This document shows positions 17,199-26,378 of a stretch of 64,000 bases of DNA, piece after piece. The position numbers were made by a program, and so were the translations under genes. Within the stretch, counting starts at the first letter, position 1, and the number at the start of each line of letters is the position of its first letter. Under the pieces are notes generated by a model. It ran no database searches. It saw only the letters and a list, made by a program, of their open reading frames with translations, and had not been told where the DNA came from. The DNA is from LVI-A0039 sp033105485 (GTDB lineage: Bacteria > Bacillota_I > Bacilli_A > UBA3375). The stretch is taken from positions 930,001-994,000 of the forward strand of contig CP136956.1 of assembly GCA_033105485.1 (NCBI GenBank), in the 5' to 3' direction.

Positions 17199-17232
17199 AA
17201 AAGGACATGCTATTTTTGCGTGTCCTTTTTTT
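17199..17232 (+). terminator. Riboswitch expression-platform terminator
   Basis: AAAAGGACATGC ... GCGTGTCCTTTT (one G-U pair) then a T run, between the aptamer and metK. Confidence 0.87.
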
Positions 17233-17273
17233 ATACTCTAGTAAACATAACAACAAAATATATAGGAGAAATA

Positions 17274-18425
17274 ATGAATTATTTATTTACATCAGAATCA
17301 GTGACAGAAGGTCACCCCGATAAAGTCTGTGATCAGATTTCAGATAGTGTATTAGACGCTATTCTGGCTCAAGATCCTGATGCTCGTGTTGCATGTGAGA
17401 CATTTGCAACTACAAACTTTATTTTAATTGGTGGTGAAGTAAATACAACAGCTAAAGTAAATTATGAACAAATCGCTCGTAATACTCTTGAACGTATTGG
17501 GTACGATGATGAAGCTAAAGGAATTGACTTTAAATCATGTGAAGTTAAAGTATTAGTTCACGAACAATCACGTGAAATTAACGAAGGAGTTGACAAAGAA
17601 GATGGACAAATTGGTGCTGGTGACCAAGGTCTAATGTTTGGATATGCTACAACTGAAAGTGAAAATTTAATGCCGTTTGCGATTGACTTTTCACACAACC
17701 TAGCTTACCGTTTAGCTAAAGTTCGTAAAGATGGAACTCTTCCTTACTTACGTCCTGATGGAAAAACTCAAGTAACAGTTGAATACAACCAAGATGGTTC
17801 AATTAATAGAGTTCACACGGTATTAATCTCAACACAGCATGATGAAGGTATTACAAACGAACAAATTGAAAAAGATATTATTGAACATGTTGTAAACACA
17901 GTTATCCCGACAGAATTATTAGACAGTGAAACTAAGCTTGTAATTAATCCTAGTGGTAGTTTTATTGTTGGGGGACCTCACGGAGATGCTGGCCTTACTG
18001 GACGTAAGATTATCGTTGATACTTACGGAGGTAGTGCGCCTCACGGTGGTGGAGCATTCTCTGGTAAGGACTATACTAAGGTAGACCGTTCTGCAGCGTA
18101 TATGGCTCGTAAAGTGGCTAAGAACATTGTTGCAAGTGGTATCTGTACTAAGGCTCAAGTTCAAGTTGCATATGGAATTGGGTTAGTTGACCCAATCAGT
18201 GTTAACGTAGACACTTTTGGTACTGCAGTTAATGGAATTACAGAAGATCAAATCTTAAAAGTTATTAATGCAAACTTTGACTTATCTCCAGCAGGTATTA
18301 TTAAAGAGTTAGATATGAAACAACCAATCTATACAAAAACAGCAACTTATGGACATTTTGGTAAAACAAACTCTCCATGGGAATCAACAGATAAAGCGGA
18401 TAAATTTGCACAATTACTAGTTTAA
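17274..18425 (+). CDS. metK: S-adenosylmethionine synthetase
   Basis: Makes SAM from methionine and ATP in the cytosol. 383 residues from the ATG at 17274, which follows ATAGGAGAAATA; an in-frame open stretch upstream to 17154 is riboswitch RNA, not coding. Signatures: TEGHPDKVCDQ near the N-terminus, GAGDQGLMFGYA in the middle, and GGGAFSGKDYTKVDRSAAYMARK in the C-terminal domain. Length and motifs are normal. Control by the upstream SAM riboswitch closes a feedback loop. No terminator separates it from the acyltransferase gene downstream. Confidence 0.97.
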   Translation: MNYLFTSESVTEGHPDKVCDQISDSVLDAILAQDPDARVACETFATTNFILIGGEVNTTAKVNYEQIARNTLERIGYDDEAKGIDFKSCEVKVLVHEQSREINEGVDKEDGQIGAGDQGLMFGYATTESENLMPFAIDFSHNLAYRLAKVRKDGTLPYLRPDGKTQVTVEYNQDGSINRVHTVLISTQHDEGITNEQIEKDIIEHVVNTVIPTELLDSETKLVINPSGSFIVGGPHGDAGLTGRKIIVDTYGGSAPHGGGAFSGKDYTKVDRSAAYMARKVAKNIVASGICTKAQVQVAYGIGLVDPISVNVDTFGTAVNGITEDQILKVINANFDLSPAGIIKELDMKQPIYTKTATYGHFGKTNSPWESTDKADKFAQLLV

Positions 18426-19378
18426 GAAATTATAAACTTGATAACCTTAAGGCTTTACTAATTGTCCTAGTCGTATTTGGGCATTTGCTTGAGCCTTATA
18501 GGAATCAGAGCTTCTTTTTATTTTTATACATAATAATATATAGTTTTCATATGCCACTTTTTATTATTATAACTGGTTACTTTCACAAGGATTCTCGTAG
18601 TCTTAAAAAGCTTATATATATTTATTTTCTATATAATAGCTTTTATTGGTTGTTTGATTTAACATTGGGGGGTGAGAAATTTTCTTCAAACACAATTTCA
18701 TCATACCTTTTAATACCCAATTGGATCATGTGGTATTTATTGTCTTTAATATTGTGGACCCTAATTTCTCGTCTTACAAAAAAAATACCTTTAGTTTCTC
18801 CACTAGTAGTTTTTTTAAGTATTATTATTCAATTTTTACCTTTCAATTTTTACATTTTGTCAATAGGTAGAACAATAAGCTTTTTCCCTTTTTTCTACAT
18901 TGGTCAGTATCTGAAAGAAAATAGCAATATAAGAGAAGTAAAGCTGTCTAAGGCTTATATAATACCTCTTCTTTTATTTCTATTACTATTTTATATCAAT
19001 ATATTAGAGGTAATAACAGTTTCGCTGCTATATCGTTCACATAGTCTTTTGACGCTGTATGGTTCACTTAACATTAGTCACTTTGTTCTGTTGGCACTCA
19101 TTTTTATAAATGCACTTGCATGGTCGCTTTTTATTTACATAGTCATTCCAAAAGTTCCAACTCGTTGGACATACCTTGGACAAACCACTATGCCTATATA
19201 TTTGGAGCATGCTGCTTGGGTTCTTATTATCCAATCAGTTCTAGATAAATACATTGTTGATAAAATCAATACATTTACACTACTAGCATTACTAGTCTTA
19301 TGTACGATTTTAATAACTTTAATGTTAAGTAAAATATCAGTTTATAAATATTTAGAACAAAGAGGAATTTTAAAATAG
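18413..19378 (+). CDS. Acyltransferase-3 family membrane protein without a standard start codon
   Basis: Multi-pass O-acyltransferase (OatA/OpgC-like family), probably acetylating a cell-surface glycan or polymer. The conserved family start YKLDNLKALLIVLVVFGHLL is present from about 18431 and the frame is open from 18404, but contains no ATG, GTG or TTG before a TTG at 18485, which would cut off the conserved first helix and the GH motif. ATT at 18404 or 18413, or coupling to the metK stop (18423-18425), are the only visible options; 18413 is a guess. About 322 residues with roughly ten hydrophobic segments (IYIFFIITGYFHKDS-like motif present) are near the family's usual length. Base composition is more AT-rich than metK. 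It may be a gene that lost its start by deletion against metK. Confidence 0.65.
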   Translation: MTSLRNYKLDNLKALLIVLVVFGHLLEPYRNQSFFLFLYIIIYSFHMPLFIIITGYFHKDSRSLKKLIYIYFLYNSFYWLFDLTLGGEKFSSNTISSYLLIPNWIMWYLLSLILWTLISRLTKKIPLVSPLVVFLSIIIQFLPFNFYILSIGRTISFFPFFYIGQYLKENSNIREVKLSKAYIIPLLLFLLLFYINILEVITVSLLYRSHSLLTLYGSLNISHFVLLALIFINALAWSLFIYIVIPKVPTRWTYLGQTTMPIYLEHAAWVLIIQSVLDKYIVDKINTFTLLALLVLCTILITLMLSKISVYKYLEQRGILK

Positions 19379-19470
19379 TATTGGACTAAAATCTAATATA
19401 CATTTTTTGGTAATTTAAACTGCCTTAACAGTATACTACTTGGCACTTGACAATTTTCTAATCTATTAAT

Positions 19471-19510
19471 GAAAAAGCATAAACTCAAATTAGAGTTTAT
19501 GCTTTGTTTT
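19471..19510. terminator. Bidirectional terminator
   Basis: AAAGCATAAACTC / GAGTTTATGCTTT with A run before and T run after. It serves the acyltransferase (+) and the YitT gene (-), whose stop codon is in the stem. Confidence 0.88.
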
Positions 19511-20348
19511 TCTGTATATTATAATTACCGATTATATTGCGGGTATCAACTACATTTATAAATATTTTTTCATCTAAATCTTCAATCATATTGACAAATA
19601 GACGATACTCATATTGATTTAAAGTTGTCATAATTACCTCTTTTGGTGCATGACTATAACCACCGTATCCATTTAGAGTTGTAGTTCCTCTGTGTAACTT
19701 CATAGTAATCAGTTTTTCAACAAGACTACTATCCCTAGCAATTATGAATAGTGTTACTAAATCATTATTTGTAAATACGAATTTAATTGTAGCGTTACGT
19801 ACATATAGACTTAATAGTGTATATAGTCCGGCTTCAAGACCAAAGATTTCTAATGCAAACAAGATTATTACTGCATTCATAATCATATTTACGCTAGTGA
19901 AACTCATATTTCTTGTTTTTAATAAATATAAACCGAAAATATCTGTACCACCACTACTAGATCCTAGCTTTAATATAGCTCCGACTGCGTACCCCATTGT
20001 TAAACCACCGAATACACACTGTAAGATTATATCATCAGTAATGTACCATCCTTCAGTGATATGAGCTACTAGAGTAGTAAAGAATGACATTAGAAATACT
20101 GTTAAAAATGTATATATTGTGAATGATTTACCCATTGTTTTATACGAGAGAATAAACCCTGGTACATTTAAAACAAAGTAAACTACTGAATATGTTAACC
20201 CCAGCTTTGCTGGTGATAAATGAACAATAATTTGGGCAATCCCCGAGAACCCTGTTGCTAACAATTCTGATTGTGCTAAAAATAATTGAAATCCAAACGC
20301 ATATATAAATGAATATAAAACTATTTTTAAAGTCTTTTCTAAGCGCAT
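19497..20348 (-). CDS. YitT family membrane protein
   Basis: 283 residues from the ATG at 20348 (AGGAG five bases upstream; a GTG seven codons earlier lacks a site). An N-terminal membrane domain with about five helices (KIVLYSFIYAFGFQLFLAQSELLATGFSGIAQI; GLTYSVVYFVLNVPGFIL; GGTDIFGLYLL) is followed by a C-terminal cytosolic DUF2179 domain (about 205-280; HRGTTTLNGYGGYSHAPKEVIMTTLNQYE). This is the standard layout of the family, whose transport substrate is unknown. It is monocistronic. Confidence 0.9.
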   Translation of the reverse strand: MRLEKTLKIVLYSFIYAFGFQLFLAQSELLATGFSGIAQIIVHLSPAKLGLTYSVVYFVLNVPGFILSYKTMGKSFTIYTFLTVFLMSFFTTLVAHITEGWYITDDIILQCVFGGLTMGYAVGAILKLGSSSGGTDIFGLYLLKTRNMSFTSVNMIMNAVIILFALEIFGLEAGLYTLLSLYVRNATIKFVFTNNDLVTLFIIARDSSLVEKLITMKLHRGTTTLNGYGGYSHAPKEVIMTTLNQYEYRLFVNMIEDLDEKIFINVVDTRNIIGNYNIQKNKA

Positions 20349-20506
20349 TATAACTCCTTCTTCTATCACATATTATATCACTTTAAATAGAAAGTTGGAG
20401 TTATCTACAAATATTTTTTGGTTAAAACATTTACTTCGAAAACGAAAAATTAAATTTACATTTGCTATCGTGTAGTATAATATTATAGAAATATTAAAGG
20501 AGTACA

Positions 20507-20683
20507 ATGAATACAAAAAGAAGTCATAAAATTTTCTCTTTAGTAATGTTAATTTTAATTGTTGCAACTGTAGTAGCTACAGCTATTTTATCTGCATATA
20601 ATGTGTATGAATACAAGCAACAACAGAAATTACAAGAAGCTGCTTATGCTGCTATCGAGGAAAGCGCTTCAGAAGAAGCATAG
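20507..20683 (+). CDS. Small membrane protein, 58 residues
   Basis: MNTKRSHKIFSLVMLILIVATVVATAILSAYNVYEY...EESASEEA. There is one hydrophobic helix (about 9-33) after a basic start, and a Gln/Glu/Ala-rich tail, so an N-in single-pass topology is expected. AAAGGAGTACA precedes the ATG, and TAGTATAATATTATAG upstream holds a -10. It is 20 bases ahead of the amino-acid permease and probably co-transcribed; it may be a small partner of that transporter. No family is recognised. Confidence 0.7.
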   Translation: MNTKRSHKIFSLVMLILIVATVVATAILSAYNVYEYKQQQKLQEAAYAAIEESASEEA

Positions 20684-20703
20684 TTAATTTTTAAGGGAGA
20701 GTT

Positions 20704-22128
20704 ATGAATAATAAAGATAATAAGCAACTGTTATGGTATAACGTTGCTCTTCTTGGATTTGTTGGTGTTTGGGGATTCGGAAATGTTGTAAACAACTACG
20801 CAAACCAAGGATTAGAAGTAATCTTCTCATGGATTTTCATGATGATTTTATATTTCCTACCATATATTTTAATGGTTGGAGAATTAGGGAGTGCATTTAG
20901 TAATGCATCAAGTGGGGTAAGTTCTTGGATTAAAGAAACTTCAAATGCAAAACTAGCATACCTTGCTGCTTGGACATACTGGGTTGTACATATCCCATAT
21001 ATTGCACAGAAACCTCAATCAGGTTTAGTTGCACTTAACTGGGGAGTAACAATGAACCCTAGTATTATTGACAATATGAATGTATTGTTCTTACAGTTTG
21101 TTATTTGGTTAATTTTCATTGGTTTTGTATACCTTGCTTCAAAAGGTTTAAAATCTCTGAAAATTCTTGGATCTATCGCTGGTTCAATTATCTTTGTAAT
21201 GGGATTATTATATGTAATCCTAGGAATCTCAGCTGTATTCTTCTTAGATGCACCTGTTGCTACTCAAAACATTACATTAGATACATTTGTTCCAACAATT
21301 AACTTCCAATACTTAACAACAATTTCGATGTTAGTATTTGCCGTTGGTGGAATTGAAAAACTTTCTCCATATGTAAAGGAAACTGAAAACGATGGGAAAA
21401 ACTTCCCTAAAGCTATGATTGCAGTTGCTGTAATGGTAATTGTTTCGGCTATCTTAGGATCACTTACAATGGGAGCAATGTTTGATAGTAACAATATTCC
21501 TGAAGATTTAAAATTAAACGGTCAGTACTATGCTTTCCAAATGTTAGGTCAATGGTGGGGATTAGGTGACTTCTTCGCTCGTATTTACGCGTTTGCAAAT
21601 GCGGCTGGACAGTTTACTGCATTATTTATTGCAATTGATGCACCACTTAAGATTTTAGTGCTTGATAGCGATAACCGTTTTGTTCCTGAATATTTAACTA
21701 AGACAAACGAACATGGTGCTCCAATCAATGGTTACAAAATGATGGCTGTATTAGTTTCTATCTTAATCTTTATTCCTGCTTTAGGATTCGGAAACACAAA
21801 CGCAATTTACAACTGGTTACTTGATTTAAACTCTATCGTAATGCCAATGCGATACTTATGGGTATTCGTAGCTTACTTCTTACTTAAGAAACACTTTACA
21901 AATTACAACCCAGAGTATGTATTTATGCGTAATGCAACAGTTGGTAAAATCTTAGCTGTATGGTGTTTTGCTTTCACTCTATTTGCATGTGTACTAGGAA
22001 TGGTTCCTGCAACTGCTGCAGGTGAAAGTGGATACTACTTTGAGTTAGCAGTTAATATCTTAGCTCCAGTTATCTTTATTGGACTTGGATTTGTGTTACC
22101 AATCTTTGCCAAAAGAGCTAATAAATAA
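20704..22128 (+). CDS. APC-superfamily amino acid permease
   Basis: 474 residues with about twelve membrane helices. The start (LLWYNVALLGFVGVWGFGNVVNNYANQGLEVIFSW) and VGELGSAF / GVSSWIKET motifs place it in the APC superfamily, closest in feel to YjeM/GadC-like glutamate or lysine permeases. It imports or exchanges amino acids at the cytoplasmic membrane. AAGGGAGAGTT precedes the ATG. The substrate cannot be read from sequence. Confidence 0.87.
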   Translation: MNNKDNKQLLWYNVALLGFVGVWGFGNVVNNYANQGLEVIFSWIFMMILYFLPYILMVGELGSAFSNASSGVSSWIKETSNAKLAYLAAWTYWVVHIPYIAQKPQSGLVALNWGVTMNPSIIDNMNVLFLQFVIWLIFIGFVYLASKGLKSLKILGSIAGSIIFVMGLLYVILGISAVFFLDAPVATQNITLDTFVPTINFQYLTTISMLVFAVGGIEKLSPYVKETENDGKNFPKAMIAVAVMVIVSAILGSLTMGAMFDSNNIPEDLKLNGQYYAFQMLGQWWGLGDFFARIYAFANAAGQFTALFIAIDAPLKILVLDSDNRFVPEYLTKTNEHGAPINGYKMMAVLVSILIFIPALGFGNTNAIYNWLLDLNSIVMPMRYLWVFVAYFLLKKHFTNYNPEYVFMRNATVGKILAVWCFAFTLFACVLGMVPATAAGESGYYFELAVNILAPVIFIGLGFVLPIFAKRANK

Positions 22129-22129
22129 G

Positions 22130-22158
22130 AAAAAGAACTCATTTGAGTTCTTTTTTTA
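22130..22158. terminator. Bidirectional terminator
   Basis: GAACTCA-TT-TGAGTTC flanked by A and T runs, between the permease (+) and the flippase (-). Confidence 0.87.
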
Positions 22159-23403
22159 CACTATAAATAGTTTTATTATTATTAAATAGATAACTAGTAA
22201 TATGCCATATAGGCTGTAGATTATTTGCATTTGCTGTTTACTAAATATATCATAACTATAAATAATAAAAGACGCGAAATAACAACCAACTACTAGTAAC
22301 GCATATACTGATAAACTTGCTCCTACAGTACTTGTATAACCAAATAAAACAATAATATATAAGCATGCTATAATGATTGACTTTATAAAGAAACTACGAC
22401 TGTTCTTAAGTTTCCCTAAATTAACAACTAAGCTTTCTAGTGGGACCATAAGTGGAATCATTAGCATTGTAATCGCAATCACCCCAATTGCATCTATATA
22501 TTTATTGAAGATTGCAATATTTATTATTAGGTATTTACCTATGAATATAGCGGGGACCATAAGGATAAAACAACTTATTATAAACAGTACTAACTTTTTT
22601 GTATAAGCATTGATGTCTTGATGTTCATCTAAGGTTACAAATAGAACTTGGTTTAGGGGAGTTATAATTACCCTAATCATAATTACAATAGTGATTGCAA
22701 CAGAATATAATCCTAAACTTTCTAGATCTTTGGCTAAAGCGTACTTATCAACCATCATTGTCATATTAAATACTGTATTAGAAATCATAATTAACAATCC
22801 AACCCGAGCATAATTCTTGTAACTGTCTCCAACTTGATCATTTTTTCTGTAATCAATCAACACATGTATAAAGGCAATTGTAACAAAAATTGTACGTAAA
22901 ACTAGATCAAAACTAAACATCTGTTTAATATCACCAGATGCTAAATAGTAGAAACCATCAGCTACAAAAATAAGACGTGAAGCTATTAAATATATGTTTT
23001 GTTTATGGGCTTCATTCAGGTTTCTAAATATAGATTGTGTTAACTGGTAAATACCCATAATCGAGGCAGCACACATTGCGTATACATACATCTCATCAAG
23101 ATTAACTACATTTATTACAATAGTTCCAATCACAAATGAAATTAGCATGGTAGCCAAGTATGTATATAATAACCGAGCAACTCCCCCTATCTCAGCTTTA
23201 GTCTTAGACCGATTTTTTAAAATATAACCATCAGGTACCCCCGCAGTAATTATATATAAGAAATTAATCGTTGTTTGATATAGAGTATATACACCGTAAT
23301 CTTCAACATTCATTATAGTTACCATAAAGATTGTAGTGAATACTTGAATCAGTAATAATGGTATCAAATACATATAATGAATATTTAATTTACTATTCTT
23401 CAT
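22156..23403 (-). CDS. Oligosaccharide flippase (Wzx/MATE-like)
   Basis: 415 residues with about twelve hydrophobic helices and a typical flippase start (IHYMYLIPLLLIQVFTTIFMVTIMNVEDYGVYTLYQ). It would move lipid-linked glycan units across the membrane. AAGGAGTTTT precedes the ATG. It is not next to its glycosyltransferases but could serve the surface-polymer genes in this window (25.3 kb, 54-64 kb). The family call is by topology and the conserved N-terminal pattern. Confidence 0.82.
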   Translation of the reverse strand: MKNSKLNIHYMYLIPLLLIQVFTTIFMVTIMNVEDYGVYTLYQTTINFLYIITAGVPDGYILKNRSKTKAEIGGVARLLYTYLATMLISFVIGTIVINVVNLDEMYVYAMCAASIMGIYQLTQSIFRNLNEAHKQNIYLIASRLIFVADGFYYLASGDIKQMFSFDLVLRTIFVTIAFIHVLIDYRKNDQVGDSYKNYARVGLLIMISNTVFNMTMMVDKYALAKDLESLGLYSVAITIVIMIRVIITPLNQVLFVTLDEHQDINAYTKKLVLFIISCFILMVPAIFIGKYLIINIAIFNKYIDAIGVIAITMLMIPLMVPLESLVVNLGKLKNSRSFFIKSIIIACLYIIVLFGYTSTVGASLSVYALLVVGCYFASFIIYSYDIFSKQQMQIIYSLYGILLVIYLIIIKLFIV

Positions 23404-23449
23404 AAAACTCCTTCTTTACTATTATATAACTTTTCGGAAAAATTAGTTA

Positions 23450-23732
23450 ATATCTTGTGCATAACTAGTGCATAGCATGATATTCTTGTGCACAACTCGT
23501 GTGTTTAACCTTCTGTGCATTACGTGCACAGTGTGTGTTTATGCTATAACTCTTTTTCTTTTCATAGAAAAAAACCTTGTTTTTGCACAGAGTTGCACAG
23601 TGAAAATGCCGTATAATTACTGACTTTTATATGTCGAACACCCCGCGTTACGCACACGCACGTTAAGTTGCGCAACTATTGTGCACATGTTATTTGTGCT
23701 CTGTGCTAAAATATATTTAAATTAGGAGGACT
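23450..23732. other. Origin-like region with TGTGCA/TGCACA motifs upstream of dnaA
   Basis: In the 329-bp gap before dnaA the hexamer TGTGCA, on either strand, occurs at 23456, 23487, 23514, 23525, 23584, 23594 and 23680. TGTGCT occurs at 23695 and 23702. Two sites are extended palindromes (TTGTGCACAA at 23486-23495, TTGTGCACA at 23679-23687). No TTATCCACA was seen. The position next to dnaA is the usual place of oriC, so these are candidate non-canonical DnaA boxes. AT-rich stretches (23612-23632, 23709-23725) could unwind. A GTGCTAAAAT extended -10 for dnaA lies at about 23704-23713. Confidence 0.6.
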
Positions 23733-25316
23733 ATGAACACACTTATTGTCTGGGATAGAATACTAGAAGATTTAAAAGCATCATTTAGTCAAGAATTATT
23801 TGGATTACTTTTTGCAGAAGTAGAACCAGTATTTCTTACTAATGAAAAATTAGTAATTCAAGTTGATCCCGTTTCATACTCATTTTTACAAGATGAGTCT
23901 ACATTAAATTATCAGAAATTTGTTCACGTATGTCGTGCTCATTTAGGTAAAGAAATTATGATAAGAGTAATCTTACCAGGAGAAGATGCAACTAAACAAT
24001 CAGGTCATGACTTAAATATTATACCAGTCGAGGATACATCAGTTAATGATTCTACAAGTGAATTTCTAAATTCATTCATGCAACGAGAAGATGCAACAAC
24101 GAATAGCGGTACTTTTGCTAAGGATAGTTTTAAACAAAACTTAATCGATGAGCATCCTGACTTAGATATCTTCCAACAAACAATGGATTTAAGTGTTTAT
24201 TTAAACGATGACTCATTTGAATTATCTCCAACTGAGATAGCGCCAGTAAGTGCTCCAAAAGCAATAACAAACGTTTATGCTGACACGCGTCTTAGTAGAA
24301 CATTCAGCTTCAAGAATTATTTCTACTCACATGAGAATCAAAAAATCATTCGTGCATGTAAAGAAATTATTGGATCAATGGATAACCCAAACTTTAACCC
24401 TGTATTTATATATGGGGAAAGTGGAATTGGGAAAACCCACCTTATTAATGCCTTAGGTAATGAAATTTTTGACTTAGAAGAAAATTATAATATTTTATAT
24501 ACTACTGGTCCTAACTTCGTTACTGAATATACTGGTTTATTCCAAGGTGGTATTAATAACGTTAATGCTATTGATTCATTCAAAGATAAATACTACAACT
24601 TAGACGTATTAATTATTGATGATATTCAATTACTCGAAGGTAAAGAAACTACTTTAAATGAGTTCTTCTCAATCTTCGAGAACTTATTACAAGCTGGAAA
24701 GCAAATTATTATTACTGCTGATAAGAAACCAGAAGACATTCAATTTGAACAACGTCTTATCACACGGTTCCTATCTGGTTTAACGCTAGAAATTAGAACT
24801 CCAGATTCTGATACAAAAAAGCAAATCTTTAACTACTATGCAGCAGAGAAAGAATTAGCTGTTGATGAAGATGCTATTCAAATCTTTATTGATAACTCTA
24901 ACAGTGTAAGAGCATTATTAGGTTACATTAACGCAATTCATATGCACTTCTTAAATGATGACTTAGAATCAAGTTCATTCACTAAGATGGATGCTCTTGA
25001 GTTTGTTAATTCAACAACTGGTAATATGCATAACTATACTCCAAAAGAAATCATTGCTATCGTAGCAGATCACTTTGAAATTGATGAAGCCGAACTTAAG
25101 AAGAAAACTCGTAAAGCTAATATTGTAAAAGCACGTGCTTTTGCTTCTTACTTCTTACATATGAAACTTAAATTAAACTACTCTACAATCGCAGATTACG
25201 TTGGGGTTAAAGAACATACTACTGCAATGCGTGCTATTAAGAAAATCGAAGATGAACACTCGACAAGTAAATATAAAGATGACTTCATTAAGTTATCTAA
25301 TAAGATGAATAGATAG
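23733..25316 (+). CDS. dnaA: Chromosomal replication initiator DnaA (divergent domain IV)
   Basis: 527 residues. Domain I (1-80; VWDRILEDLKASFSQELFG) and a long acidic linker (about 85-175) are followed by the AAA+ domain with Walker A GESGIGKTH (228-236), Walker B VLIIDD (292-297) and RLITRF arginine region (341-346), then domain IV (435-515). The family's DNA-binding signature GGRDHTTV is here GVKEHTTA (491-498), and the usual RPRQIAMYL stretch is KARAFASYF, although one Arg is kept. AAATTAGGAGGACT precedes the ATG. No dnaN follows; a TagF-like gene starts three bases after the stop. It initiates replication by binding boxes at oriC. The changed recognition helix fits the unusual boxes upstream. 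A second, specialised DnaA paralogue is the alternative. Confidence 0.92.
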   Translation: MNTLIVWDRILEDLKASFSQELFGLLFAEVEPVFLTNEKLVIQVDPVSYSFLQDESTLNYQKFVHVCRAHLGKEIMIRVILPGEDATKQSGHDLNIIPVEDTSVNDSTSEFLNSFMQREDATTNSGTFAKDSFKQNLIDEHPDLDIFQQTMDLSVYLNDDSFELSPTEIAPVSAPKAITNVYADTRLSRTFSFKNYFYSHENQKIIRACKEIIGSMDNPNFNPVFIYGESGIGKTHLINALGNEIFDLEENYNILYTTGPNFVTEYTGLFQGGINNVNAIDSFKDKYYNLDVLIIDDIQLLEGKETTLNEFFSIFENLLQAGKQIIITADKKPEDIQFEQRLITRFLSGLTLEIRTPDSDTKKQIFNYYAAEKELAVDEDAIQIFIDNSNSVRALLGYINAIHMHFLNDDLESSSFTKMDALEFVNSTTGNMHNYTPKEIIAIVADHFEIDEAELKKKTRKANIVKARAFASYFLHMKLKLNYSTIADYVGVKEHTTAMRAIKKIEDEHSTSKYKDDFIKLSNKMNR

Positions 25317-25319
25317 AAT

Positions 25320-26378
25320 ATGAAAAATCTAAAAACTAAAATATTATCTTTTGCTATCAATAGTGTTGCTCGTTCTATGATTAAATTATGCATACTTATC
25401 TTTGATATACTTACACGATGGATCCCATTTAATACAATCGATATTTTAAACTTAAGTGATTTTCCAGAGCAAACTAAAGAACTTAATGAGATTGACGAAC
25501 TTAATATTATCTCTTTAAACTTTAATATCAAAACAATTATCAAAGCAACTTTCTATGCTAGACGTTGTAAAGTGATATATGTTGATAACATGAACATTGT
25601 AGTTGCAACTCTAAATAATCTCAACTGCACTGTAATCCAAGTCTGGCATGCAACAAGTGCTGTTAAAAAGTTTGGATTACCAACGGTTACAGATATTTCC
25701 GAGTATAATAAACGAAAAGACGAGTTTAACAACTATGATTTAGTAACTGCTAACTCTAAGTTCATGCACGAAGTCTTTATTAACAGCTTTGGCTATACTG
25801 ATGACAAGATAGTTGATATTGGTTGTTTACAATCAAAACAATTATTTGAAGCTAATAATATAGATTTTGATGGTGATTATATTTTATATGTACCAACATT
25901 CAGATGGGACTTTAAATATAATCAGCAATCTATTGATTTTATTCAAAACTTTAAAAGTGATAAATATACATTAATTTATTCGCTTCACCCTAAAGTTGAG
26001 GCAACTATTAGTAATTCAAATACTAAGCGCGTTGACGTTACTACTATCCGTGACTATTTTGCAAATGCAAGTTTAGTAATTAGTGACTACTCTTCACTTT
26101 TAGTTGATGCAAGTTTATTATGTGACAAAGTTGTTATGTACGGTTATGATTATGACCACTACAACTCTACAACTGGTCTTAATATTACTAATGATGACTT
26201 TTGGGGATATTATACAGAAACTGAAGACGACTTAAATAAATATATTTACTCTAATAACTTTGTTACTCATGATTTAGAGTTTATAAAAAATAAGTTTTTT
26301 ACTTATGATGATATAAATAGCACTGAACGTATTAAGCAATTAGCTATCGATATAATAAACAAAGAAAACAGCCTTTAA
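25320..26378 (+). CDS. CDP-glycerol glycerophosphotransferase family protein (short form)
   Basis: 352 residues, TagB/TagF-like. Motifs: VIQVWHATSAVKKFG (the catalytic His motif, normally WHGTP), LYVPTFRWD, YSLHPK, and VISDYSSLLVDASLL. It transfers glycerol phosphate units to a membrane-linked acceptor at the inner face of the membrane. It starts three bases after the dnaA stop with no clear ribosome site, so translation is probably coupled to dnaA. It has only the catalytic domain, unlike the two long fusions at 54 and 60 kb. WHAT in place of WHGT is a mild deviation. Confidence 0.85.
   Translation: MKNLKTKILSFAINSVARSMIKLCILIFDILTRWIPFNTIDILNLSDFPEQTKELNEIDELNIISLNFNIKTIIKATFYARRCKVIYVDNMNIVVATLNNLNCTVIQVWHATSAVKKFGLPTVTDISEYNKRKDEFNNYDLVTANSKFMHEVFINSFGYTDDKIVDIGCLQSKQLFEANNIDFDGDYILYVPTFRWDFKYNQQSIDFIQNFKSDKYTLIYSLHPKVEATISNSNTKRVDVTTIRDYFANASLVISDYSSLLVDASLLCDKVVMYGYDYDHYNSTTGLNITNDDFWGYYTETEDDLNKYIYSNNFVTHDLEFIKNKFFTYDDINSTERIKQLAIDIINKENSL

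Noticed and set aside
17154..17273. N-terminal extension of MetK
   Set aside because: These codons lie in the riboswitch and terminator; the ATG at 17274 has the ribosome site and family start.
18485..19378. TTG at 18485 as the true start of the acyltransferase
   Set aside because: It would delete the conserved first helix that is encoded immediately upstream.
20373..20567. 64-codon minus-strand open frame upstream of yitT
   Set aside because: Antisense to the start of the small membrane protein gene, no ribosome site.
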